Notes: generated by a model not told the origin, from the letters alone. Counted from the first letter of the stretch, positions 42,497 through 52,009 are shown. The stretch is 64,000 nt of DNA from Hymenobacter convexus (GCF_030580955.1 NZ_JAUQON010000005.1:124001-188000), one strand, 5' to 3'. A program made the numbers and translations.

Positions 42497-42610
42497 GTCA
42501 TGCTGAGCGAGCGCAGCGGAGTCGAAGCATCTCTACCTCAATAGTATTCATTACCGATGGCAACGAAGCGGTAGAGATGCTTCGACTCCGCTGCGCTCGC
42601 TCAGCATGAC
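42497..42610. repeat. Long inverted repeat, family B, copy 2 (perfect arms)
   Basis: Arms of 41 bases (42497-42537 and 42570-42610) are perfectly complementary; the left arm starts GTCATGCTGAGCGAGCGCAG and ends GAAGCATCTCTACC. It lies between pepA and pdxA, both on the minus strand. Confidence 0.93.
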
Positions 42611-42621
42611 GTGCTAATAGG

Positions 42622-44079
42622 TTAGGCAAGCTGCTTGGTCAGAAACTCATAGAGCAGGCGCACGCCCACGCCGGTGCCGCCCTTGCCGCGGTAGCTCTCG
42701 GGGGCCGTGAGGTAGGCCGGGCCGGCGATGTCAAGGTGAATCCAGGGGTAGCCGACGGCGAAGCGCTCCAGGAATTTGGCGGCGGAGATGTGGCCGGCTT
42801 CGCCCTTGCCGAGGTTGTTGATGTCAGCAATATCGGACTTGATGTGGTCGGCGTACTCGTCCCAGAGCGGAAACTCGACCAGGCGCTCGTGTACGGTGTA
42901 GCCGGCTTCGGCGAGCTTTTGCAGCGTGGTCGGCGAGGCGGTGCCCATCGAGGCGCTGGCTTCGGTGCCGAGGGCGCGCACGGCGGCGCCGGTGAGGGTG
43001 GCCAGGTCGATAACCAATTCCGGCTCGTAGCGCTTGGCGAAGCTCAAGGCATCGGCCAGAAGCAGGCGGCCTTCGGCATCGGTGTTGCGCACCTCGACGG
43101 TAAGGCCGGAGTGCATGGTGATGACGTCGCCGGGGACGTAGGCGAGGCCGCCGGGGCGGTTGTCGGTGGCGGGCACGAGGCCGATGACGTGCAGCGGCAC
43201 CTGGTTTTTGGCCAGGGCGAACAGGGTGCCGGCCACGGCCGCGCCGCCGGCCATGTCGCACTTCATCATGTCCATGCTGTTGGGCGTGGGCTTGAGGCTG
43301 AGGCCGCCGGTATCGAACACCACGCCTTTGCCGACGAGGACGTAGGGTTTCTCGTTTTTGGCGCCTTCGGGTTTGTATTCGAGGATGCTGAAGGTGGGCG
43401 GCTCGGGCGAGCCGAGGTTGACGGCGAGCAGGCCGCCCATGCGCAGGGCTTCGATTTTGGCCAGGTCGAGGATGTCGGTGGTGTAGCCGGCTTCGTCGCC
43501 GGCCTGGGCCATGCGCTCGGCAAACTGCACGGCGTTCAGCTTATTGAGCGGGGCGTTGACAAGGTCGCGGGCCAGGACGACTCCTTGCAGCAGGCCATCC
43601 AGCTCGTGGATTTGGGCTACTGTGGCGGCGTTGCCGACCAAGTAAACTTCTTTGAGGTCCGGCGCTTTGCGCGACTTCTCATCGGTTTTATACCCTTCGA
43701 ACTGGTAGGCGGTCAGGGCCAGGCCTTCGGCCAGGAGCAGGGCGGCGTTGGGCGTGGCGCTGTGGTTTTCGATGAAGACCTCGGCTACTTTTTCGGCCTT
43801 GAGCTGGGCGTGGAGGGTGTGGCCGGCGCGGCGCAGCTGCTCGGCTACTTGGGCGGCGGTGGGCTTATCGGCCAGCACCACGAAGTAGTGGTGGTGGCTG
43901 AAGTGATTGAGATGCACGAGCTTCTGGTCGTCGGCCAGCGCTTTTTCCACGTAGCGGGCGGCGGCGGCAGGCAGGTCGCCGGCGGCGGAGGCGGGCAGCG
44001 TGGTGGTGCCGTGGGGCAGAATGAATACCTGCGTGGACTGGGCCGGCGCGGCGGTTACATGGGCAAGAGCGAAGGACAT
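42622..44079 (-). CDS. pepA: Leucyl aminopeptidase (M17)
   Basis: Cytosolic two-metal aminopeptidase. Metal and catalytic residues: KGVVFDTGGLSLKP, MKCDMAGGAAVAGTL, and the family signature NTDAEGRLLLADALSFAKRY; also DLATLTGAAVRALGTEASA. Start MSFALAHVTAAPAQSTQVFI at 44079 was preferred to a longer frame because a TACCTTCG promoter at 44109-44116 lies between the two. 485 residues is normal. Confidence 0.94.
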   Translation of the reverse strand: MSFALAHVTAAPAQSTQVFILPHGTTTLPASAAGDLPAAAARYVEKALADDQKLVHLNHFSHHHYFVVLADKPTAAQVAEQLRRAGHTLHAQLKAEKVAEVFIENHSATPNAALLLAEGLALTAYQFEGYKTDEKSRKAPDLKEVYLVGNAATVAQIHELDGLLQGVVLARDLVNAPLNKLNAVQFAERMAQAGDEAGYTTDILDLAKIEALRMGGLLAVNLGSPEPPTFSILEYKPEGAKNEKPYVLVGKGVVFDTGGLSLKPTPNSMDMMKCDMAGGAAVAGTLFALAKNQVPLHVIGLVPATDNRPGGLAYVPGDVITMHSGLTVEVRNTDAEGRLLLADALSFAKRYEPELVIDLATLTGAAVRALGTEASASMGTASPTTLQKLAEAGYTVHERLVEFPLWDEYADHIKSDIADINNLGKGEAGHISAAKFLERFAVGYPWIHLDIAGPAYLTAPESYRGKGGTGVGVRLLYEFLTKQLA

Positions 44080-44108
44080 GGACAGGTATGGCTGAGATAA
44101 TAGAACCG

Positions 44109-44116
44109 CGAAGGTA
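44109..44116 (-). promoter_or_regulatory. Putative -7 promoter element for pepA
   Basis: TACCTTCG on the minus strand, one mismatch to TAnnTTTG, 29 bases upstream of the ATG. Confidence 0.5.
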
Positions 44117-44283
44117 GCCGAGTACCGGGGACTCGGCGTTTTCGCGTGGGTGTTTCTGAAATGAAAGCGCGTCAATCAGCAAAGGAAAGCGGCTGGGTGA
44201 CACTGCTGCCACTTCCCGCAGCAGGAACTACTTCCACTGCGCAGGTTCACCTGTAATTTGCCGGTCTATTTAAACGAAGCCTC

Positions 44284-44724
44284 ATGTCGTTTTCCGCTTC
44301 TCATCTTCATTCAACTAGGTTTTTAGGCCTTTTGCTGGCCGTGGCTCTTGGGCTGACAACTTGTAATCGGAGCCCGGAAAAGGCGGTGTGCCAGCGGTTC
44401 AAAACCGGGCATTTTCAGTTCCGGCATCACGAGCAGGGCTTTCATTTTTCATCGCTGATTGAACGTACCGATTCTCGGCAAATAGAGCGGGATGAACTTA
44501 CCGGCGATGTATCGACCTTGGCGGTGAAATGGACCGGCGACTGCGCCTACGATTTGCGGCTCATCAGCAGTACCAAGCCGTATCCGGACTCCATTCAGCA
44601 CATGCGCAAAACGGTGCCCCTGCACACGGAGATTTTAGGCGGCACGGCGGATTATTACCTATTTAAATGCTATCGTGACAACGCTGACCTCGTAATTACT
44701 GATACCATGTGGGTTCAGAAATAG
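44284..44724 (+). CDS. Putative lipoprotein, 146 aa
   Basis: Signal with lipobox-like LGLTTC (cysteine near residue 27). The mature part (RFKTGHFQFRHHEQGFHFSS, ERTDSRQIERDELTG, VKWTGDCAYDLRL, DYYLFKCYRDNADLVITDTM) resembles a Bacteroidota family of short secreted proteins with a KTG.F.F opening and W..DC.Y.L motif, function unknown to me. Stands alone on the plus strand between minus-strand genes. Confidence 0.7.
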   Translation: MSFSASHLHSTRFLGLLLAVALGLTTCNRSPEKAVCQRFKTGHFQFRHHEQGFHFSSLIERTDSRQIERDELTGDVSTLAVKWTGDCAYDLRLISSTKPYPDSIQHMRKTVPLHTEILGGTADYYLFKCYRDNADLVITDTMWVQK

Positions 44725-44847
44725 CTTCAGAATCAGTGAAAGCAGGCTGTTGTTTCGGTGTTGTAGTTAGAGTGGAAAAGCCCAAAGCGCCGGCCATATA
44801 ACCGGGGTTGGTTTTCTGCTGGCGCGTTTGAAGCGTTGTAGCTTTCC

Positions 44848-46380
44848 TCAGAAAAATACCTTGCGCAGGGCCCAGAGGCTCCACACAATCACCATCAGGC
44901 CCACGCCGAGGAACATCCAGCGGGTGGGAATGCGGCCGGCCAGCCGGGCGGCGAGAGGGGCCGCCGCCACGCCGCCCACGATGAGGCCGGCCACAATCTG
45001 CCAGTGCTTGATGCCCAGAAGGGAGAAAAAGGTGAGGGCGCTGGCAAACGTGACGAAGAATTCGACCAGGCTCACCGTGCCGATGACGAAGCGCGGGGTG
45101 CGCCCATTTGTGATTAATGTGCTGGTAACCAACGGGCCCCAGCCGCCGCCGCCAAACGAATCGAGGAAGCCGCCGGCGCCAGCCAGCCAGCCGGCGTGCT
45201 TCACTTTGCGGCGCTTTTCCTTTTGCTTGCGCAGGGCTTTGCTGATGATACGCAAACCCAGAATGAGCAGGTAAGCGGCCAGAATGGGCTTGATGTAATT
45301 GGCGTATTGCTCGCCAAAGTAAGAGAGCAGCAGGGCGCCGCTCACCGAGCCGAGAACGCCCGGCAGCAGCAGCACCCGAAACAGCTTTTTGTTGACGTTG
45401 CCGAAGCGGTAATGATTGTAGCCCGACGCGCCGCTGGCAAACATCTCGGCCGTGTGGATGCTGGCGCTCACCGATACCGGGCTCAGGCCCAACGACATGA
45501 GACTGATAGCCGAAACCACGCCGTAGCCCATGCCGAGCATGCCGTCAATCAACTGGGCGATGAAGCCGACCGCCACGAACTTGTAGAAGAGGCCCGAAGT
45601 ACTGACGACGCCCCAGGCCTGCTGCCAGGTGAAATAATAGGAGAGGATGTTGAGCAAAATGAACCCCGCGAACGTGACCAGCGCGCCCGTGGCAATGCGC
45701 CGCCAGTAAGCCGTGGCTGGCGATTCAAAGGCCGGGCCGTAGGCCATTTCGGCCGTGAGGGTATTGAGGGCTTTTACTTTACTGGTAAAGTCGCCGCCCA
45801 GCCGCCGCCGGATGACGGTCATGTTTTGGAGCAGCGTGTGGAGCTCACCGGGCAGGGTTTCTTCCAGCACGGCGCGCAGGCGCTGGCCCACGGTGGGCGC
45901 CTTGCCGTTGGTGGAAATGGCCACTTTCAGGTCGCCCTTCTGCACCACCGACGACAGGTAGAAATCGCATTCGTCGGGCGTATCGGCCACGTTAGTCAGG
46001 ATGCGGCGGACCGAGGCGGCGGTTTTAACGTGGCGGTTCAGGGCCGGGTCGTCGGTGGCCACGAACACAAAATCCTGGTCGTCGAGGTCGTCGTCGGAAT
46101 AGGGGCGGGCGTGCAACTGCACCCGCGGGTGGCGCGCGGCCAGCTCTGCCAGCGCGGGCAATATGTGCGGAGCCACCACCATCACAGGCGTGGCGGGGCT
46201 GTCGCGCAAAATGGCGGTGAATATTTCCAGACCCGCATTGCCGCCGCCGACCAGCAGCACGTTGAACTGCTCCAGGTTTAGAAAAACCGGAAACAGGGCG
46301 TTGGTCTGGGGCGGGGCGGTGGGCGGCGCTTGAGGGTTGGTCACGCGGGAAGCGGGGAAGGCGATGTGGTCAACGGCCAT
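44848..46380 (-). CDS. Fusion of siroheme synthase N-terminal domain (CysG-N/Met8-like) and TSUP (TauE/SafE) permease, 510 aa
   Basis: The first about 200 residues match precorrin-2 dehydrogenase/ferrochelatase of the CysG-N/Met8 type: FLNLEQFNVLLVGGGNAGLE (NAD fold), VFVATDDPALNRHVKTAASV, ILTNVADTPDECDFYLSSVV and KGDLKVAISTNGKAPTVGQR. From about residue 230 the protein is polytopic and matches the TSUP sulfite/sulfate exporter family: GFIAQLIDGMLGMGYGVVSA, then GGFLDSFGGGGWGPLVTSTL. A helix at 232-250 joins them. The chain is continuous with no stop or frameshift. As last gene of the cys operon it plausibly couples siroheme cofactor supply to transport of sulfate or sulfite. Transport direction is unknown. 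Confidence 0.88.
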   Translation of the reverse strand: MAVDHIAFPASRVTNPQAPPTAPPQTNALFPVFLNLEQFNVLLVGGGNAGLEIFTAILRDSPATPVMVVAPHILPALAELAARHPRVQLHARPYSDDDLDDQDFVFVATDDPALNRHVKTAASVRRILTNVADTPDECDFYLSSVVQKGDLKVAISTNGKAPTVGQRLRAVLEETLPGELHTLLQNMTVIRRRLGGDFTSKVKALNTLTAEMAYGPAFESPATAYWRRIATGALVTFAGFILLNILSYYFTWQQAWGVVSTSGLFYKFVAVGFIAQLIDGMLGMGYGVVSAISLMSLGLSPVSVSASIHTAEMFASGASGYNHYRFGNVNKKLFRVLLLPGVLGSVSGALLLSYFGEQYANYIKPILAAYLLILGLRIISKALRKQKEKRRKVKHAGWLAGAGGFLDSFGGGGWGPLVTSTLITNGRTPRFVIGTVSLVEFFVTFASALTFFSLLGIKHWQIVAGLIVGGVAAAPLAARLAGRIPTRWMFLGVGLMVIVWSLWALRKVFF

Positions 46381-46427
46381 AAGTTACGGCGAAATCAAGC
46401 GGGAAAATTCAGGCCGTGGGTGGCCGA

Positions 46428-49352
46428 CTAGCGCAGGACCGTGTTGTCGAAGGTGAGGGCCACGTAGTAGAGCCCGCCGATGGTGGGGCCGGCGGCGTAC
46501 TGGATGTAGCGATTATTCAGCAGGTTGGCACCGCCCACTTTGATGGTGGTTTTAAGGGCGGGCACGCGCAGGTTTACCTGGGCGTCCACGGTTTGGTAGG
46601 CGGGCACCTGGCCGTTGGCCAGCGGACTTTCCCAGTAGAAGGTGCTTTGGTGGCGCCACACCACGTTGAAACCCAGGTTGCGCACCACTTCGCGGTTGCC
46701 GAAACTCACATTGGTGGCCCAATGCGGCGTGTTGAAGCCCGTGACGAAGATGTCGGACGCCGAATTGGTGGTGATGACGTTGTAGTTCACGTTGCCGCCG
46801 ACGGTGAATTTCTGGAAGAAATTGTAGGTCAAACCCAGCGTCGAGCCGTAGCTTTTGTACTTGTTCAACGCGTTGGTGTACACGCGGTACCGGTCCTGGC
46901 GGGCCGAGCGGTTGCTGTTCAGCGCGGCCAGCACGGCGTCATCGGAACCCACAGTTACTTGCTGGCCGGCAGCGTTTTTGGGCACGCTCACCTCCACCTG
47001 GCCTAAGAAGCCGGAGTAGATGTTGTAGTAAGCATCGGCGTCGATGGACAGCTTGTTCTCGAACAATACGCTGCGGTAGCCCACCTCGTAGGCATTAATT
47101 TGCTCGGGCTGCTCGGTGGGCAGGTTGCCCACGGCCAGCAGGCTGCGCAGCTCGGGGCGCACGGCCGCCTGGGCCGCCGTGCCGCCGTTGGCCGCCACGT
47201 AGGCATTCACCGCCGCGTTGAAGGTGCTGATGCTGGCCAGCGTGTAGGAGTTGTTGAGGTAGTTTAGGCCCTCGTTCACACGGGCCAGTCCGCCCACGCG
47301 GCGCACGTTGCCGTTGTTCACGAAGGACAGCGCCTCGAACAATGAGGGAAAACGCCAGCCGTTCTGATAGGAGGCGCGGAAGTTGTGCTTCCCGGCCACG
47401 GTGTACACAGCGGCCACGCGCGGGTTGATTTTGGGCGTGAATTCGGGGTTGTAGTCGGCGCGCAGCGAGGCGGTCAGCTTTAACTTGTCCTGGAGGAGCA
47501 GCTTGGTGGCCTGGCCGAAAACGCCCGCTTTCTTGTAGTACTGATTGTTGCCGCCGGGCTGAATCCGCTCGGCCAGCGGGCGGCTGAAATCCACGAAATT
47601 GTTGCCATCCGGCTGCACTTCGTAGAGGCGGGCATCGCCGCCGATGAGCACATCGGCGAATTTGATACGGTCGCCCAGGCTCCAGGTGCCCTCGGCGTGG
47701 TAGGTGTGGCTGCGCTGGATGAGGGCCGCGCCGCCGGGGATGGGCGCGCCCGGCACGTTCACGCCGCTGTCCCAGTTGTTGGTGCGGATTATCTGGTTTT
47801 TCAGGTCGTTGAAGGCGGCGGTGCCGGGCGTGGCGCGGCCGGCATCGGCCACGGCGCGGGCCTGGCGCATGGCATCGGCCAGGGCCACTCCTTGGTTTAC
47901 CTGGCTTTGCAGGGAGGTCTGAAACTTGTCGCCCCAACTGTTGCGCACCGCAGCCGAGGCGGGCGACAGCGCAGTGGCGCCGTTTTGCAGGTCGAGGTTG
48001 AGGGCCAGCGGATTGAGATTGTAGGAATTGCCGGTGTTCTCAATCAGCATGTAGGCGCGGGCGGTAAAGTCCTTGCCGCGCAGCTCCACTTTGTGGTTTT
48101 GAACGGTCACGCCGTCGAGCTGAATCTTGTTGCCGCGCTGAAACACGCCGTCCATCAGCCCGAAGCGGTAGCCGTAGCTCAGCTCCAGGTTGTCGCGCAG
48201 CTTGTAGTGCAAGCTGGCGTCGGCCTTGATGTTGCGCACGATGGGGTTGGTGAGGTCGCGCTCGAAGTAGCCGGTCCGGCGCACGTTGAAGGTTTCGGTG
48301 CGGCCGTTGAGGGTGATGGGGATGCTCACGTTGCCGGCGTTGTCGTCGCCGTAGCGGTTCCAGAGGTCGGCGGCGGGGTTATTCGCGCCGCTCAGGTCCG
48401 GAAAGCGCGGGTTGGCCGAAGCCAAGTTTTGCGGGTTCTGGTCGGTTTGGGTGTTGGCCAGCCAATCGGTGCCGCGCATAAAGCTGCCGTTCACCTTGAA
48501 GGCGAGGCGGTTGCTGAACGCCTGGGCGTAGCGCACGGCCGTTTCGTTAAGCACGCTCGGGTTGCGGTCGATGCCGTCGACGTGGTTCACGCCCACTTTC
48601 TGGTACACGCTCAGGCCCTGGTAGGTGAAGGGGCTTTTGGTGGTGAGGTTGGCCATGCCGTTGATGGCATTCATGCCATACAGCGCCGAGGCCGCGCCGG
48701 GCGTAATTTCCACGCTGGCAATGTCGAGTTCGGTGGGCCCGATGGCGTTGCCCAGCGGCACGCCCAGCGTGGCCGCCTGCATGTCGACGCCATCTACCAA
48801 CTGCATGAAACGGAAGTTGTTGGGGATATTGAACCCGCGCGTATTCGGCACTTTAAAGGTGAGGCTGCTGGTGGTCATCTGCACGCCCTTCACGTTCTCC
48901 AAGGCATCGTAAAAGCTAGGCGCGGGGGTTTCCTTGATGGCTCGGATATCAAGCTTTTCAATGGCCACCGGCGACTTCAGCCGGCTTTCCTCCACCCGCG
49001 AGGCCGACACTACCACTTCGTTGGTAATAATCTCGCGCGAGTCGAGCGACACGGCAATGCGGCGGCTCCCGCGGGCTATTTCAATCTCGCGGGCATCGTG
49101 CCCGATGGCGTTGAACACCAGTACGAATGGGTACTGCAGCTTGGCTTGCAGCTCAAACTTGCCCTCGGCATCGGTCTGGGTGCCTACGGTGGCGCCTTTT
49201 ACACTCACGCTCACGCCGGGCAGGGGCTCGTTGGTGCCCTTTTCGCGCACCTCGCCGCTGATGGCAATGAGTTCGGTTTGGGCAAAAGCGGCCGTGGTGC
49301 TGACCAGCAGCAGAAGCATAAACAGCCAAAAAGCAGGCGTATAAAATTTCAT
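46428..49352 (-). CDS. TonB-dependent receptor, 974 aa
   Basis: Outer-membrane active transporter. Signal peptide (FWLFMLLLLVSTTAAFAQ), then a carboxypeptidase-regulatory-like domain (AISGEVREKGTNEPLPGVSV, TQTDAEGKFELQ), a plug domain (SFYDALENVKGVQMTTSSLT, RGFNIPNNFRFMQLVDGVDM) and a long barrel ending GGLYYVALTFDNTVLR. No SusD-type partner is adjacent. It lies inside the sulfate-assimilation operon (47 bases from the siroheme/TSUP gene), so a sulfur-containing ligand is inferred. The start was set at the signal peptide. Confidence 0.92.
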   Translation of the reverse strand: MKFYTPAFWLFMLLLLVSTTAAFAQTELIAISGEVREKGTNEPLPGVSVSVKGATVGTQTDAEGKFELQAKLQYPFVLVFNAIGHDAREIEIARGSRRIAVSLDSREIITNEVVVSASRVEESRLKSPVAIEKLDIRAIKETPAPSFYDALENVKGVQMTTSSLTFKVPNTRGFNIPNNFRFMQLVDGVDMQAATLGVPLGNAIGPTELDIASVEITPGAASALYGMNAINGMANLTTKSPFTYQGLSVYQKVGVNHVDGIDRNPSVLNETAVRYAQAFSNRLAFKVNGSFMRGTDWLANTQTDQNPQNLASANPRFPDLSGANNPAADLWNRYGDDNAGNVSIPITLNGRTETFNVRRTGYFERDLTNPIVRNIKADASLHYKLRDNLELSYGYRFGLMDGVFQRGNKIQLDGVTVQNHKVELRGKDFTARAYMLIENTGNSYNLNPLALNLDLQNGATALSPASAAVRNSWGDKFQTSLQSQVNQGVALADAMRQARAVADAGRATPGTAAFNDLKNQIIRTNNWDSGVNVPGAPIPGGAALIQRSHTYHAEGTWSLGDRIKFADVLIGGDARLYEVQPDGNNFVDFSRPLAERIQPGGNNQYYKKAGVFGQATKLLLQDKLKLTASLRADYNPEFTPKINPRVAAVYTVAGKHNFRASYQNGWRFPSLFEALSFVNNGNVRRVGGLARVNEGLNYLNNSYTLASISTFNAAVNAYVAANGGTAAQAAVRPELRSLLAVGNLPTEQPEQINAYEVGYRSVLFENKLSIDADAYYNIYSGFLGQVEVSVPKNAAGQQVTVGSDDAVLAALNSNRSARQDRYRVYTNALNKYKSYGSTLGLTYNFFQKFTVGGNVNYNVITTNSASDIFVTGFNTPHWATNVSFGNREVVRNLGFNVVWRHQSTFYWESPLANGQVPAYQTVDAQVNLRVPALKTTIKVGGANLLNNRYIQYAAGPTIGGLYYVALTFDNTVLR

Positions 49353-49595
49353 CTCAGAAGGTGATTGCGGGGAATATTGAAGTTGCCGAGCCGACGAATT
49401 CGGCATTTTTTCAAGGGTTCGGCGCGCCGCATGCGGCGTGTCCACAGGCAATGAGCAGCTTCAACAACAGCGGCCAGTGAGGCTGGCAGGGGCAATCGGT
49501 CTTGAGATGAAACACGTTTTCATAGGTCAGAAAGAAGTGGGTAACCAAAAGGGGCGGGGCTTGCCAAGCAATTGGGCCGCGCCGGGCAGGGCGTT

Positions 49596-50837
49596 CTACT
49601 CGGTGGCGTCAATCATGCCGGCCGCCAGCGTGGCGCCGGTCTGTTCGTCGAGCAGGATGAAGGCGCCGGTGGTGCGATTCTTCGCGTAGGCATCCACCAC
49701 CAGCGGCACGGCGGTTTTGATGCGCACCCGCACGATGTCGTTCAGGTGGGCCGACTCGGCGGCGGAGCGGTGCAGAGTTTCCACACTGGTTTTGCTGAGT
49801 AGGGCCGACACGGAGGCTTTCACCAGCGCGGTGTGGTGCTGGAGCAGGAATTTCTGGCCCGCCTCCAAGGTGCGCTCGTCCATCCAGCACAGGGTGGCTT
49901 CGAGGGCGCGCGTGACGGTGGGCGTACTGCTGGCCACGATGATGGAATCGCCGCGGCTCACGTCCACGTCGTCGCGCAGGCGGATGACCACGCCCTGCGG
50001 CGCCACGGCCGTTTCCACTTCCTGCTGGCCCACTTCCAAGGCTTCAATCTCGGTTTCGAGGCCCGAGGGCAGCACCCGCACCCGGTCGCCCTTGCGGTAC
50101 ACACCGCTCTGGATGCGGCCAGCATAGCCGCGGTAATCGGGCAAATCAGCTTGTTGGGGCCGAATCACATACTGCACTTGGAAGCGGGGCTCGTCGGCGC
50201 TCACGTCTTGGGTCACATCAATTTGCTCCAGATATTCGAGCAAGCTGGGGCCGCTGTACCAAGGCAGCTTGGTGGAGCGGCGCACCACATTGTCGCCGTG
50301 CAGGGCGCTGAGCGGGATGGCCACCGCATCGGACACGCGCAGCTGGCGCGTCACGGTGGCATATTCGGCCACGATGCGGTTGAAAACGGCCTCGTCGTTG
50401 CCCACCAGGTCCATCTTGTTCACGGCTAGCACAAAGTGCCGAATGCCCAGCAGCGCGGCCACCAGCGTATGGCGGCGGGTTTGCTCAATCACGCCCAGGC
50501 GGGCGTCTACCAGTACAATGGCGAGGTCGGCGTTGCTCGCGCCGGTCACCATGTTCCGGGTGTATTGCACGTGGCCGGGCGCGTCGGTTATGATGAATTT
50601 GCGGCGCGGGGTGGTGAAGTATTTGTGCGCCACATCAATGGTAATGCCCTGCTCACGCTCGGCCCGCAGGCCATCAGTGAGCAAGGCCAAATCGACGCCG
50701 CCGTGCACAGCCGGTCGGTTTTCGATGGCCGCTAGCACGTCGAGCGACACCGAGTCGCTGTCGTAGAGCAGGCGCCCGATGAGCGTGCTCTTGCCGTCGT
50801 CGACGCTGCCGCAGGTGATGAATCGGAGAAGGTCCAT
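49596..50837 (-). CDS. cysN: Sulfate adenylyltransferase subunit 1 (GTPase)
   Basis: EF-Tu-like GTPase that drives APS formation by CysD. G motifs: GSVDDGKSTLIGRLLYDS, DAPGHVQYTRNMVTGASNAD, AVNKMDLVGND; barrel domains follow (YAGRIQSGVYRKGDRVRVLP). 413 residues with no APS-kinase (CysC) domain. The ATG at 50837 (MDLLRFITCGSVDDG) was preferred to a TTG five codons upstream. Separated from cysD by a family-B repeat. Confidence 0.95.
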   Translation of the reverse strand: MDLLRFITCGSVDDGKSTLIGRLLYDSDSVSLDVLAAIENRPAVHGGVDLALLTDGLRAEREQGITIDVAHKYFTTPRRKFIITDAPGHVQYTRNMVTGASNADLAIVLVDARLGVIEQTRRHTLVAALLGIRHFVLAVNKMDLVGNDEAVFNRIVAEYATVTRQLRVSDAVAIPLSALHGDNVVRRSTKLPWYSGPSLLEYLEQIDVTQDVSADEPRFQVQYVIRPQQADLPDYRGYAGRIQSGVYRKGDRVRVLPSGLETEIEALEVGQQEVETAVAPQGVVIRLRDDVDVSRGDSIIVASSTPTVTRALEATLCWMDERTLEAGQKFLLQHHTALVKASVSALLSKTSVETLHRSAAESAHLNDIVRVRIKTAVPLVVDAYAKNRTTGAFILLDEQTGATLAAGMIDATE

Positions 50838-50861
50838 TTTATGTATGGTCAAGTTTTTAGA

Positions 50862-50979
50862 ACGTCATGCCGAGCGCAGCCGAAGCATCTCTACCGCGGA
50901 AGTAAATAGTTGTCGGTGAGTGTCCTGGCTTCGCTGCAACGAAGCGGCAGAGATGCTTCGACTGCGCTCAGCGTGACGT
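50862..50979. repeat. Long inverted repeat, family B, copy 3
   Basis: Arms 50862-50897 and 50944-50979 share ACGTCATGCCGAGCGCAG and GAAGCATCTCTACCGC with their complements, with a few mismatches. It lies inside the cys operon, between cysD and cysN, so it may process or partly terminate the transcript. Confidence 0.87.
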
Positions 50980-50998
50980 GCCAATAATTTTAATTCGA

Positions 50999-51913
50999 TT
51001 AGAAATAGCCGTTGCGCTTGCGGTCTTCCATGCCGGCTTCGGAGATGTTGTCGTCGAGCCGGGTGGCGCCGCGCTCGCTCACTTTGGCTAACAGCAGGTC
51101 GGCAATGATGTCATCGATGGTCACGGCGTCGCTTTCCACGGCGGCCGTGCAGGTCGAGTCGCCCACGGTGCGGAAGCGCACCTGGCGCTCTACTATTTCG
51201 TCGTTTTCGTCGAGATGCAGGTGCTCGCTCAGACCCAAAAGCTGGCCGCTGGGCAGCACCACGCAGGTGCGCGGGTGGCCAAAGTAGATAGCCGGCAAAG
51301 CAATGTTTTCGCGCTGGATGTAGCGCCACACGTCCAGCTCCGTCCAGTTCGAAATGGGGAACACGCGCACGTTTTCGCCCTTCTGAATGCGGCCGTTGTA
51401 GATGTTCCAGAGCTCGGGGCGCTGGCGCTTGGGGTCCCACTGCCCAAACTCGTCGCGGATGCTGAAAATGCGCTCCTTGGCCCGGGCCTTCTCCTCGTCG
51501 CGCCGCGCCCCGCCGATGCAGGCGTCAAATTCAAACTCCTCAATCACCTCCAGCAGCGTATAGGTCTGAAGCGGGTTGCGGCTGGGAAATTTGCCGGTGG
51601 CATCACGCAGCTTCTGCTTCTTAATCGTGTCCTCGACGCAGCGTACCACCAGCTTTTCGCCCAGCTCAGCGGCCAGCTGGTCGCGGAATTCCAGCACTTC
51701 GGGGAAGTTGTGACCCGTGTCGATGTGGACCAGCGGGAAGGGGAAGCGGCCCGGCCGAAAGGCCTTCTTGGCCAAGTGCACCAGCACAATGGAGTCTTTG
51801 CCGCCCGAAAACAGCAGCGCCGGCCGCTCGAATTGACCGGCCACTTCGCGCAGAATGTGAATGGCTTCGGCTTCCAGCCGGTCGAGGTAGTCTAGGTGAG
51901 GAATTGAACTCAT
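50999..51913 (-). CDS. cysD: Sulfate adenylyltransferase subunit 2
   Basis: PP-loop adenylyltransferase that makes adenosine 5'-phosphosulfate (APS) from sulfate and ATP. Seen: HLDYLDRLEAEAIHILREVA, ALLFSGGKDSIVLVHLAKKA, DTGHNFPEVLEFRD, ACIGGARRDEEKARAKERIF and the C-terminal GATRLDDNISEAGMEDRKRN. 304 residues is the usual length with the ATG at 51913; a longer frame to 51976 adds a non-family tail. Confidence 0.96.
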   Translation of the reverse strand: MSSIPHLDYLDRLEAEAIHILREVAGQFERPALLFSGGKDSIVLVHLAKKAFRPGRFPFPLVHIDTGHNFPEVLEFRDQLAAELGEKLVVRCVEDTIKKQKLRDATGKFPSRNPLQTYTLLEVIEEFEFDACIGGARRDEEKARAKERIFSIRDEFGQWDPKRQRPELWNIYNGRIQKGENVRVFPISNWTELDVWRYIQRENIALPAIYFGHPRTCVVLPSGQLLGLSEHLHLDENDEIVERQVRFRTVGDSTCTAAVESDAVTIDDIIADLLLAKVSERGATRLDDNISEAGMEDRKRNGYF

Positions 51914-52009
51914 CAGAAGGATAAATAAGTAGCGCTGGAAATAACTGGAAATAACTTGAAGGGATTTGGTCATCATGCAGCGCGCTGCGAAGCATGACGG
52001 GCCGGCCGG

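Noticed and set aside
47697..49364. 555-codon plus-strand frame opposite the TonB receptor
   Set aside because: Val/His/Gly/Ala-rich antisense shadow.
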